From: Clostridiales bacterium
Lineage (GTDB): Bacteria; Bacillota; Clostridia; Lachnospirales; Lachnospiraceae
DNA length: 64,000 nt
NCBI GenBank assembly: GCA_019420275.1
Contig: JAHZHN010000007.1
Location: 1 to 64,000, forward strand
Direction of reading: 5' to 3'
Positions 18,391-27,323 of this stretch are shown piece by piece (position 1 is the stretch's first letter; each line of letters begins with the position of its first letter). The notes beneath the pieces were generated by a model that was not told the DNA's origin, made no database searches, and was given only the letters and a program-made list of their open reading frames with translations. A program made the position numbers and the translations under genes.

Positions 18391-19007
18391 CTCTCTCCTC
18401 GCTTTCTAAAAGGGCAGTCTTTTTTTCTTACACAGGCCTCGCAGCTTTTCTTTTGGCCGGTATTTCCAATACCTACCACTCCCAGCATTGATTTTTGCGG
18501 AATCATCAAACCTGACTTTGTCATGGTGATTCCTAATTTTTTCGATACATCCAAAATCTTAGCGATTTTTTTATTAAATTCCAGGGGAAAATCTCCATAT
18601 CCCGGACAGGCACGATATGTCCGGTCCGCAAATCCAAGTCCTTCCTCATATTTATCGCAAAACACTTCCAGATAAGCACTTGCCGCGGCATCCATAACGA
18701 CCGCCTTCGTCATATTAACTTTCTCATACATCTTGATCTTTCGTTCCATGGCAATGCCCAGGGTAGCTCCTACCAGCAAACACGTTTCACAGCCCTCCAG
18801 CAGTTCCCGCATCTGTTTTCCCAAAATCAGATCTCCGGTCTCACGAATGCGGAGAGGTTTCTGATTCAAGTGAACCAAAACAGCGGCAGCTTTCGGCTGG
18901 GCAGTCTGCCCGATTTCCAGAATGCTTTCATCCAAAAGACTTTCCACCTTATCTGACGCTTTTTGGTTCCCATATCCCAGATATCTGAGCGCAGTCTTTT
19001 TAATCAT
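18372..19007 (-). CDS. Stand-alone methionine synthase reactivation-domain protein
   Basis: 211 residues. It corresponds to the AdoMet-binding activation domain of MetH; the motif RACPGYGDFPLEFN is the counterpart of the RPAPGYP AdoMet-binding signature. The C terminus carries a Cys cluster (CEACVRKKDCPFR), which might bind a metal. It is expected to reductively remethylate inactive cob(II)alamin on MetH using AdoMet. It overlaps metF by 8 nt and metH by 19 nt, so the three are translationally coupled. The split from MetH is common in Clostridia. Confidence 0.86.
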   Translation of the reverse strand: MIKKTALRYLGYGNQKASDKVESLLDESILEIGQTAQPKAAAVLVHLNQKPLRIRETGDLILGKQMRELLEGCETCLLVGATLGIAMERKIKMYEKVNMTKAVVMDAAASAYLEVFCDKYEEGLGFADRTYRACPGYGDFPLEFNKKIAKILDVSKKLGITMTKSGLMIPQKSMLGVVGIGNTGQKKSCEACVRKKDCPFRKRGERCYEIE

Positions 19008-19896
19008 GGCGATTCAATTCTTTCAATACATTCGGGATATTTCGGAAAATACTTTCTGCGATTTCCGGACGATTCATAGTATAAATATGAATGCCGTCAA
19101 CCCCATTTGTGATCAGATCAATCATCTGCTGGGCTGCGTAATTGATTCCTATTTCCTGCATAACCGCAGGATTGTCATAATGTGCTTCGATCATTGTAGA
19201 CAACTGATATGGAATGGAGCAGCCGCACATTCTTGTCATTCGAATCAAGGATTTGGCATTGGTAATCGGCATAATTCCTGCAAGAATCGGAACCTGGATG
19301 CCAATCTTTCTTGCTTCGCGAACCAGGCGATAATAATACTTATTGTCAAAGAAAATTTGACATACCAGATATTGCGCCCCGGCATCTACCTTCTTTTTCA
19401 ACGCCTGCAGATCGTTTTTAAATCCATCTGCTTCCTGATGGGTCTCTGGATAACAGGCTCCGGACAGACAAAATTGCCCCGGAAAGTGTTCTTGGATAAA
19501 CTGATCTAATTCACTGGCATAATGAAACTCCATTGATCCTGCATCAAATTCCTGAACTCCGGTCGGATAGTCTCCTCTCAGCGCCAGGATATTATCAATG
19601 CCTGCTTCTTTCAAACTCTGACATTCATTCAGGATATCTTCTTTTGTAGATGTAATGCAGCTTAAATGAGCAACCGACTCAATTTCATAGCGATGCTTGA
19701 TCACGGAGGCAATCTCTACCGTCTTCCCTTTATTGGATCCTCCGGCTCCATATGTAACACTGATAAAGTCCGGAGAAAGATCTGCGAGTCTTTCTATCGT
19801 ATGATAAATAGAGGAAATATCTCCATTTTTATTTTTGGGCGGAAACACTTCAAAGGAAATCGTTGCCTTCTCTTTTAATATTTGTGATATTTTCAT
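19000..19896 (-). CDS. metF: 5,10-methylenetetrahydrofolate reductase
   Basis: 298 residues. FAD-dependent reduction of methylene-THF to methyl-THF, the methyl donor used by MetH next door. Family motifs are ISFEVFPPKN at the start with the catalytic Glu, SVTYGAGGS near residue 46, ALRGDYP near residue 104 and VCQIFFDNKYYY near residue 178. GGAGG lies 5 nt before the ATG. It follows the ECF S-component gene by only 22 nt with no terminator, which joins the uptake and methionine genes into one transcript. Confidence 0.95.
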   Translation of the reverse strand: MKISQILKEKATISFEVFPPKNKNGDISSIYHTIERLADLSPDFISVTYGAGGSNKGKTVEIASVIKHRYEIESVAHLSCITSTKEDILNECQSLKEAGIDNILALRGDYPTGVQEFDAGSMEFHYASELDQFIQEHFPGQFCLSGACYPETHQEADGFKNDLQALKKKVDAGAQYLVCQIFFDNKYYYRLVREARKIGIQVPILAGIMPITNAKSLIRMTRMCGCSIPYQLSTMIEAHYDNPAVMQEIGINYAAQQMIDLITNGVDGIHIYTMNRPEIAESIFRNIPNVLKELNRHD

Positions 19897-19918
19897 ATGA
19901 TCCTCCTGCCTTTATTTC

Positions 19919-20521
19919 TCAATATTCAAAAAATCCATATTTATATTTTACCCGATTTAAGCGTTTCATGAAACCCGGAACCAGAATCCATAAAAAGAAA
20001 ACATTTGAAACACAGTACTCTGCCGTAACCGGAATGGATGTGATAAAAACCATCCCATACCGAATCCACTGCAGACCTTCTCCTGCGCCAATGACAACCC
20101 AGAAATTCATGATCAGGGAAAACCAGAGTCCTGAAAAGATTCCAAACACAGCCAGCCAGATTTTTTTCTTTTCCATCTGCCCTTTTCGGTTCAAAATACC
20201 GGAAAACCATCCAATACTCCCCCACGCAATCATCTGAAACGGGGTCCATGGGCCCTGTCCGAAAAAGAAATTTGAGACAAACCCTGCCAAAGACCCGCAG
20301 AGAAACCCTGACTCTCTTCCAAATGCCATGCCGCAGATTGTCACCATGGCCGCTACCGGTTTAAATCCCGGAACCGGTGCAAAAATCATCCTAGATATCA
20401 CTGTCAGTGCAGTCATTACTGCCAAAACCACATGCTCTCTTGTCTGGGGCTTTTTCTTTTCATACTTATAGTAATAGGGAATACACGACACTGCCGCCAG
20501 CAAAACAATCGGAACACTCAC
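19919..20521 (-). CDS. ECF transporter S component, candidate corrinoid binder
   Basis: 200 residues, five or six transmembrane helices, starting at GTG with GGAGGTGAGG upstream and overlapping the ATPase stop by 4 nt (GTGA). The loop motif FGQGPWTPFQM and the preceding GFVSNFFF fit the ECF-type substrate-binding subunit family. S components bind the vitamin and dock onto the shared EcfT/EcfA module. Sequence alone does not give the vitamin; cobalamin or a corrinoid is inferred because metF, the MetH reactivator and metH follow on the same transcript. Confidence 0.75.
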   Translation of the reverse strand: MSVPIVLLAAVSCIPYYYKYEKKKPQTREHVVLAVMTALTVISRMIFAPVPGFKPVAAMVTICGMAFGRESGFLCGSLAGFVSNFFFGQGPWTPFQMIAWGSIGWFSGILNRKGQMEKKKIWLAVFGIFSGLWFSLIMNFWVVIGAGEGLQWIRYGMVFITSIPVTAEYCVSNVFFLWILVPGFMKRLNRVKYKYGFFEY

Positions 20522-22071
20522 AGGCGCCTCACCTCCTCCGGCAATATGGCCGGCTTGGGCATACCTCTCGTAATCTTTGCCACAGCCGTCGTATAAAAAT
20601 AGTTCTCTGTAAAGAAATTATGGGGACTTTCTGTTCCTTCCAATTTTCCGTCAAACATCATTCCTGCCCGATCCGCAAACGCTGCGGCAAACTCCATATC
20701 ATGCGTCACACACAAGATAGATTTTCCCTGATCGCACAGAAGCCTGAGCAGCTGCCCTAGTCTCATTTTGTGAAATCGATCCATACCCTTTGTCGGCTCA
20801 TCCAGTATCAGGATATCCGGATCTGCCATCAAAATCTTAATCAATGCCGCCATCTGCTGCTGGCCTCCGCTTAAATCATAAGGATGGCTTTCCAGCTGTG
20901 CTCTAAGTCCGCACAAATCAATATATTCTTCCAGACGCTGTTCTCCTTCTCCCATATTTTCTTTCAGATCATCCTCCAGACGATCCTTTACAAAAAGCAG
21001 TTCCGCCTCTTGAGGGAGAACTGCATACCTGCCTTTCATCTTTACTTTTCCTGATCTTTTCATTTGTCCGGAAATACACTTCAGAAGTGTTGTTTTCCCG
21101 CTCCCATTGGCTCCCAAAACCACAAGGAACTCTCCCTTCCTTAAATCCAGAGAAAAATTTTTCAAAATTTCCCGGTCTTTATAACCGGCATACATCCGCC
21201 GAACCTGCAGAACACAATCCTTTGAGATTTTACGTTCCTTTTTCTCCCTGACTTCATATGGTATCGTTCTCATAGTTTCCCTCAGAGACGCCATGGAAAA
21301 ATCAGGAATCCCCTCAAGCCTTCTTGACAAACGAATGGTCTGCGGCAAGAAAGCCTCCATATCTTTCTCTTGAGCCCATAGTTTTTCTACCATATGAACC
21401 GGGGTTCCCTCTGCCAAAATCTGTCCGTCTTTCAGGAAAATGCACTGATCTGCTTTTTCCATGATATCTTCCAGATCATGTGCCGCCATAACGATGGTCA
21501 TCTGGAATTCTTTCTGAAACATTTCTGCCATTGATAAAAATTCTTTTTTCCCTGCCGGATCCAGCTGAGCTGAAGGTTCATCCAAAAGCAGAACTTTAGG
21601 GTGCATGGCCGCAAGAGCCGCAAGATTCACCAGCTGTTTTTCCCCTCCAGACAGATCATGAACCGGCATCTCATAAAGTCTCTGCAGATTGCAGTAATTA
21701 ATGATTTCTGCTACCGTCCGCTTCATCTGTCCATAAGGAGTCCCCAGATTTTCAAGTCCAAAAGCAATTTCATGCCATACCGTATCCATCACAATCTGAC
21801 GGGACGGATTTTGAAACAAATAGCCGATTTCAGCAGCAGCCCGCTCCGGTTTCAGCTGTTCTAATTCCATTCCCCGGTACAAAATGGTGCCGCTCCTGCT
21901 GCCGGCTGGCATCAGCTCTCTTTTTAAATGACGAAGCAGCGTTGACTTACCGCTGCCGCTGGGACCTGTCAGCAAAGTCAGAGTTCCTTCTTTGATTTCC
22001 ATAGAAACATCCCTGAGCGCCTTTTTCTCTGCCAGAGCATATTGAAATGACAGATGTTTAATCTGATACAT
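20518..22071 (-). CDS. ECF transporter ATPase, two fused ABC domains
   Basis: 517 residues from the ATG at 22071, which has AAGGAGGAA upstream; a longer frame to 22212 only overlaps EcfT. Two complete ABC domains: the first has Walker A GPSGSGKST and signature LSGGEKQ with LLLDEPSAQLD; the second has GANGSGKTT, LSGGQQQ and LILDEPTKGMD. This equals an EcfA1-EcfA2 fusion that powers uptake. It overlaps EcfT by 14 nt and the S component by 4 nt, so subunits should be made in step. Confidence 0.9.
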   Translation of the reverse strand: MYQIKHLSFQYALAEKKALRDVSMEIKEGTLTLLTGPSGSGKSTLLRHLKRELMPAGSRSGTILYRGMELEQLKPERAAAEIGYLFQNPSRQIVMDTVWHEIAFGLENLGTPYGQMKRTVAEIINYCNLQRLYEMPVHDLSGGEKQLVNLAALAAMHPKVLLLDEPSAQLDPAGKKEFLSMAEMFQKEFQMTIVMAAHDLEDIMEKADQCIFLKDGQILAEGTPVHMVEKLWAQEKDMEAFLPQTIRLSRRLEGIPDFSMASLRETMRTIPYEVREKKERKISKDCVLQVRRMYAGYKDREILKNFSLDLRKGEFLVVLGANGSGKTTLLKCISGQMKRSGKVKMKGRYAVLPQEAELLFVKDRLEDDLKENMGEGEQRLEEYIDLCGLRAQLESHPYDLSGGQQQMAALIKILMADPDILILDEPTKGMDRFHKMRLGQLLRLLCDQGKSILCVTHDMEFAAAFADRAGMMFDGKLEGTESPHNFFTENYFYTTAVAKITRGMPKPAILPEEVRRL

Positions 22072-22897
22072 GACTTCCTCCTTCTCGAAACAACAACGGA
22101 AGCAATATCTGAATTGCCATACATATAATAAAACAAAAATCCCTGAGTCCAAATCCATTCCATCGAATGACCGGATAAAAATAGAAATCAGAATAAAATT
22201 TCCAGAACCCATACAGATTAATCAAAAATAAAAAAACGGCAGCTGCCAGAAAACACCCATCCCTCTTTCCAAACTGGAACAGATGAAAATGACTTCTTTT
22301 AACCGTTCCATATCCTCTGGCATTCATAGAATCCAGCTGATCCATAGAAGATTCAAACGCCCATGTAAGTTCCATAGAACAAACCGCCATTGCTCTTCGG
22401 ACTGCCGATTCTTCATATAATCCTTTCCTGACATTGGAAAACTTCTCTGCCTGATTTCGATACCTTGGAATCAGACTCATCGCCATGGAAACGATCACAC
22501 CCAATTTAGGAAAAGCAGAGCCAAACAAATACACCCAGTGTTCCTGCCTGAAACAGCGGTTCCAAAGAGAAAATAAAAACAGGACGTTCACAAGAAGGAT
22601 TCCTGCATTCCCCCCATAAAGCAGGGCTTCTGCCGTGACTGTCCTATCTGCGGCAGTCACGACTGCAGTGCTTCCCCTCTGTACGAACACCCCGTTTAAT
22701 ACCGCCGACAAAAGAATGATTCCCACAAAAGGAAGCATCTTTCCAGGGCGTCTTTCATAGTAAAGATAAATTCCCCCAAGACATAAAAGCTGGGTACATG
22801 TCATCCATGGATGACGGTTCAAAGCCGCCATGATCAGGATTCCTGACAGATAGGCAAATGCCGCTGCAGGATGCAGGCGGCTTAAAACAGTCTTCAT
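22058..22897 (-). CDS. ECF transporter transmembrane component EcfT
   Basis: 279 residues with several membrane helices and a cytoplasmic coupling region. The family segments SMAMSLIPRYRNQAEKFSNV and DSMNARGYGTVKRSHF correspond to the EcfT coupling helices with the Ala-Arg-Gly motif that contact the ATPases. Its ATG directly follows the stop codon of the DUF4430 gene with no gap, and its end overlaps the ATPase gene. It is a dedicated module, since its own ATPase and S component are adjacent. Confidence 0.86.
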   Translation of the reverse strand: MKTVLSRLHPAAAFAYLSGILIMAALNRHPWMTCTQLLCLGGIYLYYERRPGKMLPFVGIILLSAVLNGVFVQRGSTAVVTAADRTVTAEALLYGGNAGILLVNVLFLFSLWNRCFRQEHWVYLFGSAFPKLGVIVSMAMSLIPRYRNQAEKFSNVRKGLYEESAVRRAMAVCSMELTWAFESSMDQLDSMNARGYGTVKRSHFHLFQFGKRDGCFLAAAVFLFLINLYGFWKFYSDFYFYPVIRWNGFGLRDFCFIICMAIQILLPLLFREGGSHVSD

Positions 22898-23389
22898 TTA
22901 GAAATCCTCTTCATCACAGACATAGTACCACTGAACTTCATCACCTTTATTTACCCCATATTCATCTGCTCCGACATCCGGAACTTCTCCATTGACTTTA
23001 TACATCCAGCCGCTGTAATCTCCGCAGTCGCCTGCATATAATCCATCGATTCCCTGAACATATCCGTCTTTCTTATCAATTTTGACACCGGATTTCTCCA
23101 GTACCGTCATGGCTGTCTCCTTATCTTCCACTTCTACATCTCCGCTGTAGATCTTTCCTTTGGACGGAATCTCATAATTAGATTCCAAATCATCCTTGTG
23201 ATTCAGAAGATTCGCACATGTTACTTCCACACTGCAGGTTTCTTCCTTATGATCACTCTTTGCAGCTGCCTCCGTTGTGGCTTTTGTTGTCTTAGCCGTC
23301 TCTGAAGACGCATTCTTTTTTCCTCCTGAGCAGGCGGTCAAAGATGCTGCCATCAAAATTCCTAAAAACCAGATCCATAGTTTTTTCAT
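22898..23389 (-). CDS. DUF4430 lipoprotein, candidate corrinoid-capture protein
   Basis: 163 residues. Lipoprotein signal with lipobox TACS near residue 20, then a low-complexity Lys/Thr/Glu/Ala linker, then a DUF4430 domain (about residues 55-163) with the signature YSGWMYKVNGEVPDVGADEY and GDEVQWYY. DUF4430 is related to the C-terminal domain of the vertebrate B12 carriers transcobalamin and intrinsic factor. As first gene of an operon with ECF and B12-dependent methionine genes, it may present corrinoids to the S component outside the membrane. The domain call is firm; the ligand is inference. Confidence 0.82.
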   Translation of the reverse strand: MKKLWIWFLGILMAASLTACSGGKKNASSETAKTTKATTEAAAKSDHKEETCSVEVTCANLLNHKDDLESNYEIPSKGKIYSGDVEVEDKETAMTVLEKSGVKIDKKDGYVQGIDGLYAGDCGDYSGWMYKVNGEVPDVGADEYGVNKGDEVQWYYVCDEEDF

Positions 23390-23427
23390 TGATATTTCCT
23401 CTCTTTCTTCTAATTATAATTTTTTTT

Positions 23428-23456
23428 ATTATCCCCTGTTCTGAAAACCTTGTCAA
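23428..23456 (-). promoter_or_regulatory. Promoter of the ECF-met operon
   Basis: On the minus strand TTGACA (23456-23451), a 17-nt spacer and GATAAT (23433-23428), about 30 nt before the DUF4430 start. The leader would be too short to hold a cobalamin or SAM riboswitch. Confidence 0.75.
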
Positions 23457-23460
23457 CAAC

Positions 23461-23482
23461 AAAAAAAGATGCTGCCGCATCT
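23461..23482 (-). terminator. Terminator after the DeoR gene
   Basis: AGATGC, loop GGCA, GCATCT followed by seven T on the minus strand. It ends the ydj-like operon just before the ECF-met promoter. Confidence 0.75.
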
Positions 23483-23563
23483 ATGTTTTTCCCACTGATA
23501 CGACAGCTCCTTTCTTATGGAGGAAGTTAACGAAAGTTAACTTGTTATTGAATTTATATCTAT

Positions 23564-24313
23564 CTAATAGATTAGCGTTATCCCTTTTTTCCTGCAGATT
23601 TCAACCCACTCATCATCAGGTTTTCTATCTGTCACAAGATAATCCAGATCTTCCAGATTTGCCAGATGGGCAAATGCAGTTCTTCCAAACTTTGTATGAT
23701 CCGCAAGCAAAGCTACTTCCCTTGCCTGCTCTATCATACATTTCTTTACCTCTGCCTCATTTTCACTGGTATCCGTCACTCCAAGTTCGAGATCCAGTCC
23801 TTTGCAGCTAATCAGCGCCATGTCCACATGATATCGCTTCACGGTACTCTTTGCTACTGATCCCTGCAGCGACAAGGTTTTGTAATTAAACGTTCCTCCC
23901 GTCGATATGATCCTGCTGTTCGTATCACTAAGCTCCGTAAAGATCTCGGTCGAGGCACTTAATATGATCATTTCCTTGTTTTTCAGCAGTTTGATTGCTT
24001 CCATTACTGTTGTGCTTGCATCGGTAGCGATGGCTCTTTTTGTCCCTAAAATATTATTAACCAGAGAAGCAATTTTTTTCTTCTCTTCTCGATTGATAGA
24101 TGCTCTCTTGTAAAACTGAATATTTTCTTTTTGAGAGCTGTTGTTCAGCACTGCGCCTCCAAATGATCTGGTAAGAAATCCTTCGGCTTCTAGTTTGTCC
24201 AAGTCTCTGCGTATTGTTTCCTCTGTTACATTATACAACTTGCTAAGCTCGGAAACTGTCACCTTTTTTTCAATACCGATTTTTTCCCGAATTTTCTCTA
24301 AACGATTTTTCAT
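23564..24313 (-). CDS. DeoR-family transcriptional repressor
   Basis: 249 residues. The N-terminal DeoR helix-turn-helix is at about residues 17-60 (VSELSKLYNVTEETIRRDLD, then LTRSFGGAVL); the C-terminal DeoRC domain binds sugar phosphates (ATDASTTVMEAI, ISTGGTFN, LLADHTKFGR). GGAGGAAC precedes the ATG. It is the last gene of the ydj-like cluster and probably its regulator, in the place of ydjF of E. coli. Repeated GTTTCACA-like elements before ydjL, 10 kb away, are candidate operators. A sugar phosphate of the pathway is the likely inducer. Confidence 0.9.
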   Translation of the reverse strand: MKNRLEKIREKIGIEKKVTVSELSKLYNVTEETIRRDLDKLEAEGFLTRSFGGAVLNNSSQKENIQFYKRASINREEKKKIASLVNNILGTKRAIATDASTTVMEAIKLLKNKEMIILSASTEIFTELSDTNSRIISTGGTFNYKTLSLQGSVAKSTVKRYHVDMALISCKGLDLELGVTDTSENEAEVKKCMIEQAREVALLADHTKFGRTAFAHLANLEDLDYLVTDRKPDDEWVEICRKKGITLIY

Positions 24314-24423
24314 CAGTTCCTCCGTTCTGCCTGCCAGGCTGTACAGTTTTAAAGTTTGTTTTCCTGTAAATAGTAAATCATTATAATGATGTTTAAATTA
24401 TAACACAGGATTATATAAAATTT

Positions 24424-25578
24424 TTATTTGAAAATGACATTTGCAAACTTTTCAACCGCTTTTTGGAGGATTCTCATATCATTGGCAAAACTGCACCTTA
24501 CATATACCGCTTTTGTCTCTCCGTAAGAATCACTAGGAACACATACCAGGTTTCCTTCTTCCAAAAACTTTTCACAAACCTGTTCTGACGTAAGATCTGT
24601 ATCTACTTTTATCCAGAGATAAAATGCTCCTTCGGGACATTTGCAGGAAAGACCTGGTATCTTATTTACTTCTGTTACCATATAGTTACGGCGTTCCTCA
24701 TAAATCTTTCTCATTTCTTCCAGTTCCGCCTCACATTTAAATACTTCAAGCGATGCTTCCTGGATAAATGTGCTGACACCGGTAATGGAATGTTCGAATA
24801 AACGGTACATAACATCCGTAATTTCCTGGCTTGCCACTGTGTAACCAATTCTCCATCCAGTCATTGCAGCACATTTTGAAAATCCGTTTACAGTGACAAC
24901 AGCATCTTTAATTTCCGGAAACGATGCCAGACTGATATTTTTTTTCTCATCAAATACAATTTCATCGTAAATTTCATCTGCAACCGCGTAAAGATCATAT
25001 TCCAGGATCAGATTTCTTAAAATCTCAGCTTCTTCCTGATGCAGAATTCTTCCTGTTGGATTATTAGGATAATTGATAATCAGCATTTTCGTTCGGTCAG
25101 TAATCCTGTCTTCCACAATTTTTCGTTCAATTTTGTAATCATTCTTGTCTGTCAGCGGTACGACAACCGGAACACCTCCGCAGGCTTTAATGATCGGTAC
25201 ATATGATACCCAGTAAGGCGCAAATACAAGTACTTCATCTCCAGGATTCAAAATTGAAGTAAGTGCCAGGTAAATTCCAAATTTTCCTCCGGGCGTCACA
25301 ATAATCTGATCAGGACCTGCATCAATTCCATTTTTTTCATAAAGCTTTTTTGAAATAGCTTCTCTCAGAGGATAAATCCCCTTGCCTACCGCATAATGTG
25401 TATGTCCCGCGTCCAAAGCTTGTTTGGCTCTTTCTCTGATCTTAAGAGGCGTATCAAAATCCGGTTCGCCTCCTGCCAGATCAATGACCGGAACTCCTTT
25501 TCTTTTAAGCTCCGCTGCTGTCTGCATAGACCGTATAGACGCAGAGCCTTCCATTTTTGAGATATATTGATTCATCAT
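24424..25578 (-). CDS. Class I pyridoxal-phosphate aminotransferase
   Basis: 384 residues, fold type I, aspartate-aminotransferase subgroup. PLP motifs: the Asn/Pro segment YPNNPTGRIL near residue 170, DEIYDEI near residue 200, and the Schiff-base Lys in NGFSKCAAMTGWRIGY near residue 234; the C-terminal Arg lies in YVRCSFAN. Its start (ATGATG) overlaps the stop of the RraA-like gene by 4 nt. The substrate is not readable; its place inside a sugar-catabolic operon suggests it handles an oxo or amino group on a pathway product, but a general amino-acid aminotransferase is equally possible. Confidence 0.88.
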   Translation of the reverse strand: MMNQYISKMEGSASIRSMQTAAELKRKGVPVIDLAGGEPDFDTPLKIRERAKQALDAGHTHYAVGKGIYPLREAISKKLYEKNGIDAGPDQIIVTPGGKFGIYLALTSILNPGDEVLVFAPYWVSYVPIIKACGGVPVVVPLTDKNDYKIERKIVEDRITDRTKMLIINYPNNPTGRILHQEEAEILRNLILEYDLYAVADEIYDEIVFDEKKNISLASFPEIKDAVVTVNGFSKCAAMTGWRIGYTVASQEITDVMYRLFEHSITGVSTFIQEASLEVFKCEAELEEMRKIYEERRNYMVTEVNKIPGLSCKCPEGAFYLWIKVDTDLTSEQVCEKFLEEGNLVCVPSDSYGETKAVYVRCSFANDMRILQKAVEKFANVIFK

Positions 25579-26240
25579 TTTCCGGGTTCCTTTTCATCTT
25601 TATATTTTTTTAGACAGACGATATCGTAAGTATCCCAGTTCTTTCCGTCCAGGCATTCAAACCATATATCCTCCTGTTCTGCTATAAAGTCCAGTTTCCC
25701 CAGAAATTCTTCCGTATGCAGTTCTTTCGGGATGATGACAACTCCGGAATCATCACATACCGCAATATTCCCGTCATACATCTCTTTATGTATCCGGTAA
25801 ATTTCCGGATCTAAAGGTTCATCAATCTTTACATTAAAACATCCAATCGGAGTAATCCCCTTACACCATACCGGATAATTATGTTTGATCAGTCCGCTGC
25901 CGTCTCTTAGTTTGGCATTGCTTATGACTGCTTCTGCTCTTTGATGCAGGAGCATGAACTTTGTAACCAGTTCACCAATTGTAGCCCTCTCTCCGCAGTT
26001 AAATGCTTCAATCAGTACAATATCGCCTCTCTTAATATCTCTTGCCTGTTCATGAATACTCCAGTTTGATTCATTATAAGCATAGATCCATTTAATATTG
26101 CCTACGGCAAAATGTCCTCGGTTTACCGGGAAAGCATTTTCAAAAAGGCCTTTCTTTCCCATAATATCCGCAATCTCTTCCGTAGAAATACGATTATGTC
26201 TGATTTTTTCTATTATTCTTTTCTTTACATCATTGACCAT
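25575..26240 (-). CDS. RraA-like / HMG-aldolase-fold protein
   Basis: 221 residues from the ATG at 26240, with GGAGGAG 7 nt upstream; a longer frame to 26288 has no such site. It has the RraA fold signature around NAKLRDGSGLI, the Arg-Asp pair of which binds substrate carboxylate and metal in 4-hydroxy-4-methyl-2-oxoglutarate aldolases and oxaloacetate decarboxylases. An upstream RGDIVLIEAF and a GITPIGCFNVKID segment also fit. Members act either as metal-dependent aldolase/decarboxylases or as RNase E inhibitors; the latter is unlikely here. Operon context favours a catabolic lyase. Confidence 0.8.
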   Translation of the reverse strand: MVNDVKKRIIEKIRHNRISTEEIADIMGKKGLFENAFPVNRGHFAVGNIKWIYAYNESNWSIHEQARDIKRGDIVLIEAFNCGERATIGELVTKFMLLHQRAEAVISNAKLRDGSGLIKHNYPVWCKGITPIGCFNVKIDEPLDPEIYRIHKEMYDGNIAVCDDSGVVIIPKELHTEEFLGKLDFIAEQEDIWFECLDGKNWDTYDIVCLKKYKDEKEPGK

Positions 26241-26330
26241 AACTTTTCTCCTCCGCATTTTTTGTACACCCCAGAGACTTAATTTCAATGAGAAATACCC
26301 AAAATAAGGAAAATTTACCCCATTGGATCA

Positions 26331-26369
26331 GCTCCCCCGGAATCAGACCAGCTAACATGCCGGAGGAGC
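26331..26369 (-). other. Hairpin between the peptidase-like and RraA-like genes
   Basis: GCTCCCCCGG and CCGGAGGAGC pair over 10 bp with one mismatch around a 19-nt loop. There is no T run on the minus strand, so it is not a clear terminator; it may set mRNA stability inside the operon. Confidence 0.45.
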
Positions 26370-26396
26370 CTCTTCCTTTTCTATTTCTTTATTATT

Positions 26397-27323
26397 TTAG
26401 TCAAACACGACATTCCCTCTGTCCAGAATGACTTTTTCATCTACAAAGATTGTAGGTGACTGAAACATCATATCAATGTGAAACGGACAATCCTGTAAAT
26501 TTGTATCATTATTACCAAGGGCCACATGCACATACCCATAGCAGCCTTCATCTTCTAACATCCGGCCGCACAGGCTCGCATCGGGATTGAGTCCCACGCC
26601 GATTTCCCCTACCTGATAAACTCGGGGATCATGAAATTCTTCCAAAACTTTTCGGAATTTTTCTGCTTCTTCCCCGCCTTGAATCTCCTGTACGATACTG
26701 TCCTTTATTTCCAACGTAATAGGTTCTTTCAAAACTCCTATTTCTGGATGGGTTATGCTTCCATCCACAACGATCGTCCCGTTGGCCGTAAACGGTATAG
26801 CTCCTGTTGCACACTCAATATCAGGAGGTGAGGAGAACTCGCCTTTACGGGTACTCATCCCATATTGAGGCGAAACCTTATGGCCTTTGATGCTTGCAGT
26901 GTAATCCGTTCCTTTATCGGATATGATACGGCACTCACTCCCATTTTCGAAGCCTTTCGCAATCTGGTCTACAAACCTTCTGTTAGCCTCAAAATCTGTA
27001 TAAAGCCCGCCTGATTCCAGCATAGACATTGTATAGTCACAGCAATTTATGTCTCTTGCGCCTGCCTCGCAGGCTTTTTTTCTTGCCATTGTATGAGTCA
27101 GCGACATTTTTGTCACTCGGAAGATCACATCAGCCTGCTGCATCGCCGCAGCTACCAGATCTGCAGGTTCTTCACCGTGCATCTTTCTTGGATCCATCAT
27201 GGTAAGTGTGCGGTTGGGAAAATCCTCTGCCGCATCCCATAATGCCATGGCCACTTCCATTGACGGTTCGTCCGTCACAATTAAGATCTTTTCATCTTTT
27301 TTACATTGTGAACATACTGTCAA
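26397..27323 (-). CDS. M29-family aminopeptidase-like protein (AmpS/NicX-like)
   Basis: 308 residues from a TTG at 27323. The C-terminal half has the M29 metal-site pattern: GEIGVGLNPDASLCG, LEDEG, YVHVALGNND and FHIDMMF, in order. The same fold includes thermophilic aminopeptidase T and the dioxygenase NicX, so the reaction is uncertain. The start is doubtful. The open frame continues upstream of the TTG without an ATG and encodes sequence that looks like the missing N-terminal helix; an ATT at 27365, with AGAGG seven bases before it, is a candidate. It sits between ydjG and the RraA-like gene, which is not its place in E. coli. Confidence 0.72.
   Translation of the reverse strand: MTVCSQCKKDEKILIVTDEPSMEVAMALWDAAEDFPNRTLTMMDPRKMHGEEPADLVAAAMQQADVIFRVTKMSLTHTMARKKACEAGARDINCCDYTMSMLESGGLYTDFEANRRFVDQIAKGFENGSECRIISDKGTDYTASIKGHKVSPQYGMSTRKGEFSSPPDIECATGAIPFTANGTIVVDGSITHPEIGVLKEPITLEIKDSIVQEIQGGEEAEKFRKVLEEFHDPRVYQVGEIGVGLNPDASLCGRMLEDEGCYGYVHVALGNNDTNLQDCPFHIDMMFQSPTIFVDEKVILDRGNVVFD

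Noticed and set aside
23525..23541. Repeated GTTAAC elements (AGTTAAC twice in 17 nt)
   Set aside because: They lie between the DeoR stop and its terminator, not at a promoter; short palindromes of this kind are expected by chance in AT-rich DNA.
23390..23563. Cobalamin or SAM riboswitch before the ECF-met operon
   Set aside because: The conserved B12 box and SAM-riboswitch core are not seen; the space holds only the DeoR terminator and a consensus promoter 30 nt from the start.
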